A stretch of 64,000 nucleotides of DNA from Pycnopodia helianthoides (GCA_032158295.1 CM063255.1:5609501-5673500), one strand, 5' to 3'; numbered from the stretch's first letter, positions 33,712-44,091 are shown. A program made the numbers and translations. Notes: generated by a model from the sequence alone, not told the origin.

Positions 33712-34103
33712 AAGGCACAGTACACGTTTGGTAATGACTCTGAAAATGAATGGCAATACAAACTTGCTTGGTAAGAAGTACAGCAGCCTTGGGTAGTATG
33801 TTTCATTTTGAGAAACTTTTAACTTCGAAGTACTACGGTTATGGAAAATATATCACTTTGTAATCCCCAAAATTTGAATCCGAGAGGCGTTTCTGTCAGA
33901 AACGCTTCTCACACTGTGTATTCCTATGGGGAATATTCTCCCTTCGTGGAAGTATTCGCTCCGGTTTATCGGTGATTTTTCAAAAACGCAACCACCTTTT
34001 GAAGTGCAATTTTCACAGGTTAGTTTTATTGTATGTACCTACATTTATAAAGGATTAACAAAATCATTAGGCTCCAATTACCAAACGTGTACTGTACCTT
34101 TAA
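33708..34103 (+). mobile_element. TTAA-flanked miniature element, family M2
   Basis: The 388 bp element (33712-34099) lies between TTAA copies. The termini AAGGCACAGTACACGTTTGG and CCAAACGTGTACTGTACCT are inverted. It interrupts R2. The mirror-image R2 copy at 31400-31720 keeps the uninterrupted string ATTTAAAGGTAGGGTC (reverse complement), the empty site. Confidence 0.8.
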
Positions 34104-35212
34104 AGGTATGGTCCTTCTTAATTAATAAATCAGCCATAAATAGGTTCAAACGTATTTTTGACTAATTTCTATAGATTTTAATAAATAAATTTCTACCCTC
34201 GAAAAAAAAATACCCAGGGTCGGCCGTATTTTTAGGGTCGGTCGGGTTACGCCAACATAACACTTTTTTCTTTTTGCCTTAATATCAAGAAGTCACCAAA
34301 AAAAATATCTGATTCTCCAAAGGTTGCGTAAAGGCATTTTTTGTGATATGTCCCCGGCTTGAATGTGTTTACCTTACCTGCAACCCCCACACAACAACAA
34401 AACAAACATAACGAAACAAACAAATGCATGTCACATATATTTCATTTGTTTACCATTGATGAGGCTATTTACGTTAGCCATTTAATTAAGGGTCACTGTT
34501 TGCAATCGCTTCACCTAAACAAGGTAGCGCCGTGAAAAACTGTTTGACGCAAACAATTAAATTCGGACGCCACCAGCAATGAAAACAGTTTTGATTGAAT
34601 TCGAGACTTAGTATATTTTTCCATACAGATATTTACTGGTTAGAAATTAATCCAGAACGTTATTAGGCATACAGCGACTGATGGTCAAGGTTGCCTATTA
34701 AAAAAAAAGCAACGTCACAACTAAGTCTATTGTTAATCTCTCTTCCATCAATCCTTCGCAGCAAAGAACGTGTTTCTGATTTAATCTTAGCCATCCTTTT
34801 TCCTTTTCTTCTTTCGAAGGCTGTAATTACTTGCACTCCGTTAAAACCAGTGGCAGTCGCTGATTGGTCAGCATTGAATCGTCAGATTTTTTCCTCCAAT
34901 CAATTAAGTGAGACAAACAAGGAACTCGTTATAGTACGGAGGTTTGTAAGCCGACCACACACACAATACTCCACACTGGGCTTTCGGACCAAAATTAAAC
35001 CTCGACAGCATCAGAGCCAACCTGAGTTCTACCCTCTTTCAATTGAGCTATAAATTACCTTGGAAACTTGCCGTTTTTCGGCACACTCGTTTAGGATTTT
35101 GAGCTTTCTGACCAACCTCGCCCGCACCAGAGCCAACCTGAGTTCTCTACTGATACAACGCTTTGCTGAAAAAGCAACAACCACTGAGGAAGAACAGATC
35201 AAGAGATATCGT

Positions 35213-35875
35213 TTAAAACCCTGCGCTGCACTCTCGCACAGTCATCGACTGTACCGTTGTAAACAAATTGTGTTTACCCATTAACGGTACAGTAAAAAAT
35301 CACGTTTTTTTGTAAAATTCCTCAATGGACCATAGCCGGATAGCACTAGTACCAGCAGAATTAGCTTGGGGTAAGTCTTCGACCTACAGTCACCTTTAAT
35401 TTCGAAGCCCCATAGAATTCCCTTGAGGCTAACCCTAACCCCATTGACACGCTCCAAGGTCGCTCCAAGGTCTTAGACCTAGCCGCTGTTACTGGGGGCA
35501 ATCAATCGTCCTGTCACTGTTCCAGACATCAGGCAGACACCAGGTGCAGGTTGTGGTTTCGGGTGGGCCAAGTAAATAAGATACCTTGTTTCTCAGAAGA
35601 CTGATAAGCACTGGAAAGCAGTGCAAAAAAAATGAAAAAAAGTTTGATTTTGGTAACATTCTTTTTGTTGCAACTGAGTGTGCTTACCATCCAGGAACAT
35701 TTCGTTTTCATTTGTTTCTTCTTCTGGGGATTCAGTTATCGATTCTGAGTCTAATGGTACCATGTTAGAAGAGTTTGTGAGCAGCCAATTATACGCAATT
35801 TCACACGGTACGGCAGATGACTGTGCGATGGGGGACGGACGCTTTTGACTGGCATAGTGCAGCACAGGGTTTTAA
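35213..35875. mobile_element. 655 bp inverted-repeat element in the upstream block of lectin gene B
   Basis: Termini AACCCTGCGCTGCACT and AGTGCAGCACAGGGTT are followed by a second matching block (GCACAGTCATC). TTAA flanks each side. The sister gene units read GATATCGTTTAAACTTTACA uninterrupted, which is the empty site. The duplication could also be read as TTTAAA with ACCCTG termini. A short minus-strand frame (35593-35865) has no recognised domain. Confidence 0.8.
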
Positions 35876-35950
35876 ACTTTACAAGATTTAGATACAGCAT
35901 TGAAGTGGGTGTGAGCTGCCGTTTAAAGCCACTGATCGGTGTGCCAACGT
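35876..35950 (+). promoter_or_regulatory. Proximal upstream block of lectin gene B, separated from its distal half by an insertion
   Basis: This holds AGATTTAGATACAGCATTG through GCCACTGATCGGTGTGCC, about 75-145 bp before the ATG. The distal half (CAACCACTGAGGAAGAACAG) lies left of the 655 bp insertion at 35180-35212. If the block is regulatory, the insertion moved its distal part 0.65 kb away. Confidence 0.45.
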
Positions 35951-36021
35951 GCTGCTAATAATTATAGAATTGCTAATCCAGAACCCGGAGAGAGATTCCG
36001 AAAGACTGCTCTCTTGAAACA

Positions 36022-36741
36022 ATGGGAGGATTTTGTTTGCCTTCTGTGTTGTTGATTCTCTTCACCATTGGTATGAGTTCTGCTCATTCGTGTAAGCCTC
36101 AGATGTTGTGTCCATTCGGCTGGGAGTCCTGGGGCGGATCATGCTACAAACTTCTTGAAGAGACAATGACTTGGCATGAAGGGAGATTAAAATGTCAGGA
36201 GATGGGAGGGAAGATGGTTGCGCCTTCAACATTGGAAGAAAATAACTATATACTGAGTATAATCATCGATCAAGTGTGGATTAATTGCAATGATGAAGAG
36301 ATTGAAGGGCAATGGGACTGCACTTCAGACAGCGGCGGGTATATGAACTTTGACACAGCGGGGGACGAACCAAACGGCGGAACTAGAGAAAACTGCGCTG
36401 AGATTGTACTCTCAAGGGACGGTAAATGGAATGATCATGTATGCTCAAAAATATTTCACGTTATCTGCAAAGGCAAGGTGGCAACACAGGCCAAGTTGAA
36501 GCAATGGCGCCTGCTTTCGTCGTGTCTGACCGGCCACACCTTACGAGAGATACCGACCAGCAACGTCCGTGCCTGCACCACGGAGTGCGACTACGACCCC
36601 AGATGTCGCTCCTTCAACGTGCAGCATTTCGGTGCAGGAGAGCGAATTTGCCAACTCAACAATGGCACCCGCTACGAGGCCAACCACACCCAGTTTGTGA
36701 AGTCCAAGAAACCTTTCACGTGTATTTACGGAGAGAGATAA
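36022..36741 (+). CDS. Secreted C-type lectin with PAN/apple domain, copy B
   Basis: A 239-residue intact intronless ORF. Signal peptide 1-21; C-type lectin domain about 30-150. Cys30/41, 58/149 and 125/141 are the expected disulfides, and Cys89/100 are a likely extra pair. EPN is at 116-118 and WND at 136-138, so mannose-type calcium-dependent binding is predicted. The PAN/apple domain (168-235) has Cys168, 185, 189, 195, 210 and 234. There are two N-glycosylation sequons in the apple domain, NGT (214) and NHT (221); the second is specific to this copy because others have ADHT. The start is the conserved MGGFCLP. An M1 element lies 18 bp after the stop codon and may supply or disturb 3' UTR signals. 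Secretion and lectin function are inferred from the domains. Confidence 0.93.
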   Translation: MGGFCLPSVLLILFTIGMSSAHSCKPQMLCPFGWESWGGSCYKLLEETMTWHEGRLKCQEMGGKMVAPSTLEENNYILSIIIDQVWINCNDEEIEGQWDCTSDSGGYMNFDTAGDEPNGGTRENCAEIVLSRDGKWNDHVCSKIFHVICKGKVATQAKLKQWRLLSSCLTGHTLREIPTSNVRACTTECDYDPRCRSFNVQHFGAGERICQLNNGTRYEANHTQFVKSKKPFTCIYGER

Positions 36742-36758
36742 TTTCAATAAACACACTG

Positions 36759-37153
36759 TTAAAGGAACATTACAGAATTGGTTTTTGCTAACAAAACAGT
36801 TGCTGGCAGTGTAAGCACTTTATGTAATCCACGATATACATAAACTGACAAACCTGAAGAAGTTTGAGATCGATCGGCCATCTGGGTCACGAGAAAATAG
36901 TGAAAAACCGATTACACATTCGCATGAAATCGTCTAGATTCAACCAAATGAATAGAACGCTCGCTGAGCGATAAACTCCAATCGGAAAATTAGTCTATTC
37001 ATTTCTCATCAAATATGGCATTTCAGACAGAAATTTTTCAAGGGATGTTTTCTACTATCATCATCGTTAGACCGTGTAAGTTTTATGTAAACCTGTGATC
37101 AAAAAGTATATGTTACAAGTTTTTTTCTTACCAATTCTGTAATGTTCCTTTAA
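36759..37153 (+). mobile_element. M1 miniature element inserted in the 3' flank of lectin gene B
   Basis: The element (36763-37149, 387 bp) sits between TTAA copies. Left flank AACACACTG-TTAA and right flank TTAA-ATCACAATGGG are joined in the sister genes as CACTGTTAAAATCGCAATGAG (41415) and CACTGTTAAATCGCAATTAG (44060). Those are paralogous empty sites that fix the insertion boundaries exactly. Confidence 0.9.
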
Positions 37154-38334
37154 ATCACAATGGGTAAAAACAATGAAATGACGCTCAAGTGCTAGAAACA
37201 AGGATCATGCGATCTCGGACTTTTTACTCACAGATTCATTGTCTAAAGTTGGGACTACTTTAGAATTTGAAGTGACTATTGTTGTACTTTTGTTTTCAGC
37301 AAAGTAGGTTTAAATTTTCATTTGAGAGTTTGAGTAGAAACAAACCAAACTTTCAATTTTGTTCGGAGACATTGGTCTTTCGGCAAATTTAAACAAATCA
37401 ACCAATTGGACTTTTGACGGAATCTCGGAGAGGACAAATCACATATTCTTGTTTCAATTGAAATCAAAATTGTTTGCTCTTGAGGTTTGGGGACGAGGTG
37501 AAGGAAGATGTGTAAGTGAAGTTCCTTTAGTTTAAACTTATCAAAGGTATACGATATAGAGCTTGATTGTGACATGGACCTCTTTCGACGTTGATCTTAA
37601 ATGCAAGGAAACAATGAATGATTTCGAGAGAAAATGAATCACATCTGTGTCAATAAACAAAACGTGTACTATAACAAAAACCGTCTTCTGTCATGTACAC
37701 CTCTTACTCATCTTGAAGGTTTATTTTACGAACAAAAAGGTCGACAGTAGGCGCTGTTGTTCTTAAACTTTAAGGGGACCTGGAAGTAAACATTTCTGAG
37801 AAATTTATTTTGAGCTACATTCTAATCCCCTTATTGTGTATGAAAACTAACTGATATCCATTTTTGGCAAAGTTAATTAAAAAGTGAATATCCGTGAACA
37901 TTTAAATATTTTCCTCTCTTATCTGCTGTATAGTAGTGATGTCATTTCAGGAAGAGCCTTGTTTTGCGAAAATATGCAATTGTAAGCCACAAAATTGCTT
38001 GTGTTTTGCGAAAAAATGCAATTGTAAAGCACAAAATTGCTTGTTTGCAGAATTGGTGTGAGAAGTTCGTGCTTTGGCTTACTGACATGAACTGACACAC
38101 TAACAAATCACTTAGGAAATTAATTAAGCAAAAATATCCTAAATTCTGGCGGCGTTTTTGCATAAACTGATTGCAATATTGAGAAATCTGCCTGACATGA
38201 CATCACACGTTGGCTCATGAATATGGAAATTTGCAATAGTATAAAAAACAAAAAGGCAGCAAAATACCCTTACAAATGGCAAAACGAAAAATTAAAATGA
38301 ATAGTGCAACGCTGCTGGTACGCTGAGGTATAAG

Positions 38335-38490
38335 TGAATTGCACATGACGTCACTTATCACCACGATTTAATGAAAAACAATATAAAAAAGGGCACGCGT
38401 GTTCGTACTGCGCACAATCTTCAGCCATTGATAGCCTTTCACGCGTGCACGTTTCAACAAAGATGGCGGCAAATGCAGGGGGCTTTTGGC
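38335..38490 (+). mobile_element. Family P1 inverted-repeat element, copy 3
   Basis: The stretch runs from TTGCACATGACGTCACTTAT to AAAGATGGCGGCAAATGCAG. It contains TGACGTCA (38346-38353). It has the same layout as the other four copies. Confidence 0.7.
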
Positions 38491-38499
38491 ACGCTTTTA

Positions 38500-39029
38500 G
38501 GCACCAAGAGTACCCATCGTCCCAAGAGCTGCCTCCTTCTACCTGAAAGAGGGCGCTGTTTGAAAGTGTGACTTCATAATTATGCAAGGGTCGTTTTGGG
38601 ACGGGAATTAGGAGGGGGCGTGAGGAGGGGAGGACAGCTTTTGAACGAAACAAAACTCTTGCTGCCAAAATATGGACCATCTATAGCTTAATTTTCTGAA
38701 TAGTAGGTGTCAGTCTTAGGAGATAGCGGGGCGGGGGGGGGGAGGCAGTGAACCGGGGAGGTGTGAGTTTTTGGCGACTCGTAAAGAGATGAATATTTGA
38801 GATGCACACGTCAGAATATGGGAGAGGAGGTGGGTACGTATTTACTCATTGAAGAAAATAACTACTGATTTATTTTTGATTTTTGTTATCTGTCGTAAAA
38901 CCATCTTCTGAACTGGTAATGGGAGGGGGAGGGTTATGAGCCGAATGGCAGAGCTGGAGAGAACTGTGCTAAAATCGGTAAAGGGCTTGATGCTCACAGA
39001 CTCAGTAAAGGAACGAAAATCATACATAA
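38500..39029. other. Intergenic, G-rich; no recognised feature
   Basis: This stretch holds purine/G-rich runs (38720-38760). I see no gene or delimited repeat in it. Confidence 0.4.
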
Positions 39030-39570
39030 GAGGCGTTAACCGTAAAATGAGGTGCCTGCTGGTCTAGATAATGACAATATGTTTTCGTAATTATGCTCAG
39101 CTAACGAGCGCATATAATTAGCGAATGACAAGTCTAGCAATGGCGCCCTTTTGATGAGTCGTATCTGATCGGCCACCACTGGCGCTTATTACAAACTCTA
39201 ACATTAGATAATTTCGTTTCAATATGCAAGGTTGTGTCAGGCAAATTGGACGACTCATATTCTCTTGGTTGCTCTTCAATGTTTCCTGTCTTCTTAGTTA
39301 CAACATCGACTGTGTGTTATTGATCTTGATGTCACAGTGGAAACAAGTTTTTAAAAAAAGTGACTAAAGGTGTAGGGTAATTCTTTGGTAATGACCCCCC
39401 CCCCGTAAAAAGGTGGAACTTTTATCCGAATGACAACTTTTTTACAAAGATGAATTGTAGTTAGCATTTTGCAAAACTATCCCGTCTGATGTGGCCCCTT
39501 TAATTAGAAATCAATCCAAAGATCACGTTAAGGCGACTTTTTGAGATTACTGTGTGGCCCGACGTATTGC
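39030..39570 (+). repeat. Interspersed repeat R2, copy 5 (longest)
   Basis: It extends from GTTAACCGTAAAATGAGGTG to ACTGTGTGGCCCGACGTATTG. It includes the CAATGGCGCCCTTTTGATG block (39140), TTCTCTTGGTTGCTCTTC, the C-homopolymer (39397) and CGACTTTTTGAGATTAC. It is the mirror partner of 26873-27335, which raises the possibility that the palindrome once reached this far. Confidence 0.8.
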
Positions 39571-40500
39571 ATTGTGCTTTCACAAAATGCAGTCAGGTCA
39601 CGTCTGTCGGCGACTCGCACGATCACACTTTTGTAATTTGTTCTAATATTTTAATGGGGGGGGGGGTAGGATTTAATTATCTTTCTCTCTCTCTTCCCCC
39701 CCCCCCCCCCCAAGTAGTCATGCCAGAAAAGTTGTAGACTGCCCTCTCGTGGCCTTTTTCTCTTTGTTTACATCGCCGTTTTTCTGTAATATTGTGCGTT
39801 ATATTGTTGACTGAATAAAGCCTATTGTAAGCATTCTATGTGGTGTTCTGCTGTGGCTACTTTGGGGGTGAAGCATACTCTATACTTTGGCGCAGACAGA
39901 CAATTTTAATTTCTACTTCTGGTTGCAGTAATTAGCTTGAACGTGGCAGAGTAGAGTGGAGAAATAACGGCATGCTTAATGGGCGTCTAAGTGGCCGAAT
40001 TATCGGTGCTTTATATTTAAATTGTATCTCATTATCATTCCAGCACTAAGTTCTCATCCACTGAACCACCATGCAAAGTGATTCAGAAATGCAATAAAAT
40101 TGTGCAGACTCTAATTGTCTGCACGCTCTTTCTTCCCTCCATGGTCACTGATGGGCCCATTATTCGATTGAGCCAGGGTAATTATAATTTTCCTCAAAAG
40201 CAATAACAATTTAAACCGACCACCACACACACAATATTCCTCACTGAGCTTACGAGCCAACAATGAACCTCGGCTGCATCAGAGCCAACTTAAGTTCTAC
40301 CCTCTCTCAATTGAGCATAAAATCATCTTGGAAACTTGTCGTTTTCTCAAAGAGCGAAGTGCGCGTATAGACTTAAAAGCCAACGGCACACTCGTTTGGA
40401 TTCTGAGCTTTTTGACCAACCTCGACGGCATCAGAGCCAACCCGAGTACTACCCTCTTATGTTTTCTTACAATGCTTTGCTGAAAAAGCAACAACAACTG
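39571..40500. other. Distal flank of lectin unit C; no gene
   Basis: Homopolymer runs lie at 39655-39710. From about 39935 on, the sequence (GGCAGAGTAGAGTGG…GGGCGTCT…CAATAAAATTGT) matches the distal flank of unit F at 53805-54010. The 40230-40450 part repeats the CATCAGAGCCAAC…GTTCTACCCTCT block found before every lectin copy. Confidence 0.5.
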
Positions 40501-40612
40501 AGGAAGAACAGATCAAGAGATATCGTTTAAACTTTACAAGATTTAGAAACAGTATTGAAGTGGGTATGAGCTGCCGTTTAAAGCCACCGATCGGGGTGCC
40601 AAAGTGCTCTAA
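40501..40612 (+). promoter_or_regulatory. Conserved proximal upstream block of lectin gene C
   Basis: It contains GATATCGTTTAAACTTTACA, AGATTTAGAAACAGTATTG and GCCACCGATCGGGGTGCC, about 70-180 bp before the ATG. It is uninterrupted, so it is the empty-site reference for the 655 bp insertion in unit B. Confidence 0.45.
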
Positions 40613-40680
40613 AAAAATTGCTGAACCACAAACCCGGAGAGATACAGGAATTCCGAAAGACCGTTGGCTCTCTTGAAATA

Positions 40681-41403
40681 ATGGAAGAATTTTGTTTGCC
40701 TTCTGTGTTGTTGATTCTCTTTACCATTGGTATGAGTTCTGCTCATTCGTGTAAGCCTCAGATGTTGTGTCCATCTGGCTGGGAGTCATGGGGCGGCTCT
40801 TGCTACAAACTTCTTCAAGAGGAACTGACTTGGCAAGAAGGGAGATTGAAATGTCAGGAGATGGGAGGGAAGATGGTTGCGCCTTCATCATTGGAGGAAA
40901 ATAACTATATAGTGAGTAAAGCTAAAAATCGAGGTTGGATTAATTGCAATGATTTAAAGATTGAAGGGCAGTGGAACTGCTCTTCAAACAACGACGGATA
41001 TATGAACTGGCACACAGCGTGGGGTGAGCCAAACGGCGGAACTAGAGAAAACTGTGCTGAGTTTGCGTACTCAATGGGTGGTAAATGGAATGATATAGCA
41101 TGCTCTACTGAAAATCACGTTATCTGCAAAGGCACGTTAGCAACACAGGGCAAGTTGAAGCAATGGCGCCTGCTTGCATCGTGTCTTATGACCGGCCTCA
41201 CGTTACGAGAGATACCGACCAGCAACGTCCGTGCATGCGCCACGGAGTGCGACTACGATCCAAGGTGTTGCTCCTTCAACGTGCAGCATTTCGGGACAGG
41301 GAAGCGAATTTGCCAACTCAACAATGGCACCCGCTACGAGGCCGACCACACCCAGTTTGTGGAGTCCAAGAAACCTTTCACGTGTATTTACGGAGAGAAA
41401 TAA
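40681..41403 (+). CDS. Secreted C-type lectin with PAN/apple domain, copy C
   Basis: 240 codons from the ATG at 40681 (MEEFCLPSVLL). An in-frame ATG at 40618 exists, but it would add 21 polar residues before the signal peptide and has no counterpart in other copies. The order is signal peptide, C-type lectin domain with EPN and WND, then PAN/apple. Deviations from the family are in the apple domain: SCLMTGLTL has an extra Met and loses the His of TGHT, and PRCCSFN has an extra Cys for Arg. GKRICQ replaces GERICQ. The lectin half looks fully functional, while the apple half may be under relaxed constraint. It is intronless like its sisters. Confidence 0.9.
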   Translation: MEEFCLPSVLLILFTIGMSSAHSCKPQMLCPSGWESWGGSCYKLLQEELTWQEGRLKCQEMGGKMVAPSSLEENNYIVSKAKNRGWINCNDLKIEGQWNCSSNNDGYMNWHTAWGEPNGGTRENCAEFAYSMGGKWNDIACSTENHVICKGTLATQGKLKQWRLLASCLMTGLTLREIPTSNVRACATECDYDPRCCSFNVQHFGTGKRICQLNNGTRYEADHTQFVESKKPFTCIYGEK

Positions 41404-42149
41404 TTTCAATCAACTCACTGTTAAAATCGCAATGAGTAAAAGCATAAAAAATTACGCTCAATTTCTAGAAACGGCCGATCGTGGACTTTTTTTACTCACA
41501 GATTCATAGCCCAAAGTTGGGACTACTTTAGAATTTGAAGTAATTGTTGTTGTATTTTAGTTATAAGCTAAGAAGTATAAAACTTTTCAGTTGAGACTCC
41601 GAGAGAAAATCAAACAAATAGTTCAATTTCGTTCAGAGTAAAAACGAATGAAGAACATTATTAACAGTCTTTCAGCAAATAAAAAAACACAACCAGTATG
41701 CCTTCTGACGGATTTCCCGAGGATTGAAATTAAACATTATTTTCACTAAAGTTAGGGGACGAGGTGAAGGAAGATGTGTAAGTGAAGTTGGTTTAATTAA
41801 AAAATGTATCAAAGGAATAGAGCTTGATTGTGACAGGGCTCTCGTTTGACTTTGATCTTAAGACAAGGAAACCAATACACGATTTCGAGAGAGAACTTTT
41901 CACATCTGTGTAAATAAACAAAAAGTGTAGTCCACTGAATTTCGCCCCAAATCACAAATTATACGAAATATTCATGTAAATATTCTTCACGTAAATATAT
42001 ATGTTTGATGTCCCTTCAGGGCCACCATACTTTACCATTGATGGTTGGATAAAGTGTGTGGTTTACATTTGTCAAGAAACTCTGAATGTATAGAATGCTG
42101 TTGATATTAATAACCTACGCTAACGTATTCTGTTTTACCTAATTAATTG

Positions 42150-42400
42150 TTGTGGCGCCCCCTTTCCATAGTTTTGGAAACCTGCTGGGGCCTTAATGTT
42201 TATTACAATAACACACGGGGCCTCTGGCTTACCATACCATCCGAAGGATGAAGCAGTTGTGTTTAAAGCGTCACAAGTGCCATGACAGGGACCCGAACCC
42301 TCACTCTGACAACACCAGAACAAAAGTCCGGTGCACCAGACTTCTTGTCCATACCACTTCACTTGGCACGTTATTTTGCACAAACTTTATAGGTTTAAGC
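42150..42400 (-). repeat. tRNA-derived SINE-like element with B box
   Basis: On the minus strand, GGTTCGGGTCC (42299-42289) matches a pol III B box. CCGGACTTTTGTTCTGG resembles a tRNA anticodon arm upstream of it. The A box region (TGGACAAGAAGTCTGG) is poor. The acceptor stem is absent, so it is a relic rather than a tRNA gene. Confidence 0.5.
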
Positions 42401-42559
42401 CCCTTTACAAAATCACCTGCAATACATAACACATTTTGAATATATTACTAGGCTTGCAAGAAATAATTTTCATTCAGTACAAAAAAAGATGTCCAAAATA
42501 TAGGTCATTCGTCGGTATAAATTTTCCCTGTCTCTCAACGCTAAAAAAAACCCACCTTA

Positions 42560-43154
42560 TTCTTCTTCCCAATGTATAGAAACTTGGCCCAAATTTAACG
42601 CTTCGATTGTTTCTCTGGCGAACCGCGACGCAAACTAACTACGTGGTTCTCGCATATTATCCATAGTTCGACGTGTTTGCGAATTTCGCGTCAAGTTTAT
42701 GAAATTACACTGGAAATAATTATTCGTTAAAGCAAATGATCCTTTGGTTTTTGGAACCGTTTGATTATTTTAATGCTATGCTTAAATACAATAAAATCAA
42801 CCAGTGAAAGTTTCTAATCACCTTGGCCAATACTCTAACGTTGCATGTTGTAAATAATAAATATATATTATAAATTAAATTCTCACAGCTCCACTATGTT
42901 TAATGGTTGGGTGAGTATCCTCACTCGTATGTTTCCTCCCTCCTCCATGGTTGGCTCATTGTGCAATGGAGTTTGAAATCACCTTGAAAACTCCTACGTC
43001 TTCCTCATAGAGCGAAGTGCGTAGATTTAAGCCAACGGCACACTCCAAATACCTCACTGAGCTTTCTGACCAACCTCGACCGCACCAGAACCAACCTGAG
43101 TTCTACCCTCTGTTGTTTTCGTACAACTCTTTGCTGAAAAAGCAACAACCTTTG
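42560..43154 (+). repeat. Distal upstream block of lectin unit D, shared with 44550-46020 and 46980-47420
   Basis: It contains CCAAATTTAACGCTTCGATTG, TCTCTGGCGAACCGCG, CACCTTGGCCAATACT, TTTCTCACAGCTCCAC-like and TTTCCTCCCTCCTCCATGG blocks. The same blocks recur in order further right. A truncated TTAA-family element end lies at 42728. Confidence 0.65.
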
Positions 43155-43260
43155 AGGAAGAACAGATCAAGAGATATCGTTTAAACTTTACAAGATTTAG
43201 ATACAGTATTGAAGTGGGTTTGAGCTGCCGTTTAAAGCCACTGATCGGTGTGCCAAAGTG
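43155..43260 (+). promoter_or_regulatory. Conserved proximal upstream block of lectin gene D
   Basis: GAGATATCGTTTAAACTTTA, AGATTTAGATACAGTATTG and GCCACTGATCGGTGTGCC lie about 70-175 bp before the ATG. Confidence 0.45.
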
Positions 43261-43329
43261 CTGTTAAATTAAACTTGTTAATCCACAACCCGGAGAGAAA
43301 TCTGAAAGACTGTTGGCTCTCTTGAAACA

Positions 43330-44091
43330 ATGGGAGGATTTTGTTTGCCTTCTGTGTTGTTGATTCTCTTCACCATTGGTATGAGTTCTGCTCATTCGTG
43401 TAAGCCTCAGATATTGTGTCCATTTGGCTGGGAGTCATGGGGCGGATCATGCTACAAACTTCTTGAAGAGAGATTGCCTTGGCATGAAGGGAGATTGAAA
43501 TGTCAGGAGATAGGAGGGAAGATGGCTGCGCCTTCATCATTGGAGGAAAATAACTATCTAGTGAGTAAAATCATCGATCACGTGTGGATTAATTGCAATG
43601 ATTTAGAGAATGACGGGCAATGGGACTGCACTTCAGACAACGGCGGGTATATAAACTGGCACACAGCGTGGGGTGAGCCAAACGGCGGAACTGAAGAAAA
43701 CTGTGTTGAGCTTTCATCCCCATATGGCGTTAAATGGAATGATAATGCATGCTCAAAAAAATTTAACACTGTCTGCAAAGGCAAGGTGGCAACACAGGCC
43801 AAGTTGAAGCAATGGCGCCTGCTTGCGTCGTGTCTAACCGGCCACACCTTACGAGAGATACCGACCAGCAACGTCCGTGCCTGCGCCACGGAGTGCGACT
43901 ACGACCCCAGATGTCGGTCCTTCAACGTGCAGCATTTTGGGACGGGGAGCGAATTTGCCAACTCAACAATGGCACCCGCTACGAGGCCGACCACACCCAG
44001 TTTGTGGAGTCCAAGAAACCTTTCACGTGTATTTACGGAGAGAAATAATTGCAATCAACACACTGTTAAATCGCAATTAGTCAAAACATAA
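43330..44091 (+). CDS. C-type lectin/apple copy D with frameshifted C-terminus
   Basis: The ORF encodes 253 residues, 13 more than its sisters. The signal peptide and the C-type lectin domain are intact, with EPN, WND and the extra Cys pair. The PAN/apple domain starts normally (SCLTGHTLRE…RCRSFNVQHFGTG). Then loss of one G in the GGGGAG run at 43943-43949 shifts the frame. The residues after FGTG (SEFANSTMAPATRP…) are unrelated to the family, and the last two apple cysteines and the KPFTCIYGE end are lost. The old frame continues intact downstream to the normal stop at 44046. It may make a secreted lectin with a broken apple domain, or be an early pseudogene. A sequencing error at the G run cannot be excluded. 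Confidence 0.85.
   Translation: MGGFCLPSVLLILFTIGMSSAHSCKPQILCPFGWESWGGSCYKLLEERLPWHEGRLKCQEIGGKMAAPSSLEENNYLVSKIIDHVWINCNDLENDGQWDCTSDNGGYINWHTAWGEPNGGTEENCVELSSPYGVKWNDNACSKKFNTVCKGKVATQAKLKQWRLLASCLTGHTLREIPTSNVRACATECDYDPRCRSFNVQHFGTGSEFANSTMAPATRPTTPSLWSPRNLSRVFTERNNCNQHTVKSQLVKT

Larger units (their letters stand above)
33390..38310 (+). repeat. Right arm of the large palindrome containing lectin gene B
   Basis: This is the reverse complement of 28060-31720 with extra insertions: a TTAA element at 33708-34103, a TTAA element at 35213-35875 and an M1 copy at 36759-37153. Removing these makes the arm lengths roughly equal. Confidence 0.75.

Noticed and set aside
36441..36791. Overlapping frames in the apple-domain part of each lectin copy (both strands)
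   Set aside because: They are GC-rich shadows of the apple coding sequence and recur only because the gene is duplicated.
40618..40680. Upstream in-frame ATG as the start of lectin copy C
   Set aside because: The added residues are polar and would precede the signal peptide; all other copies start at the equivalent of 40681.
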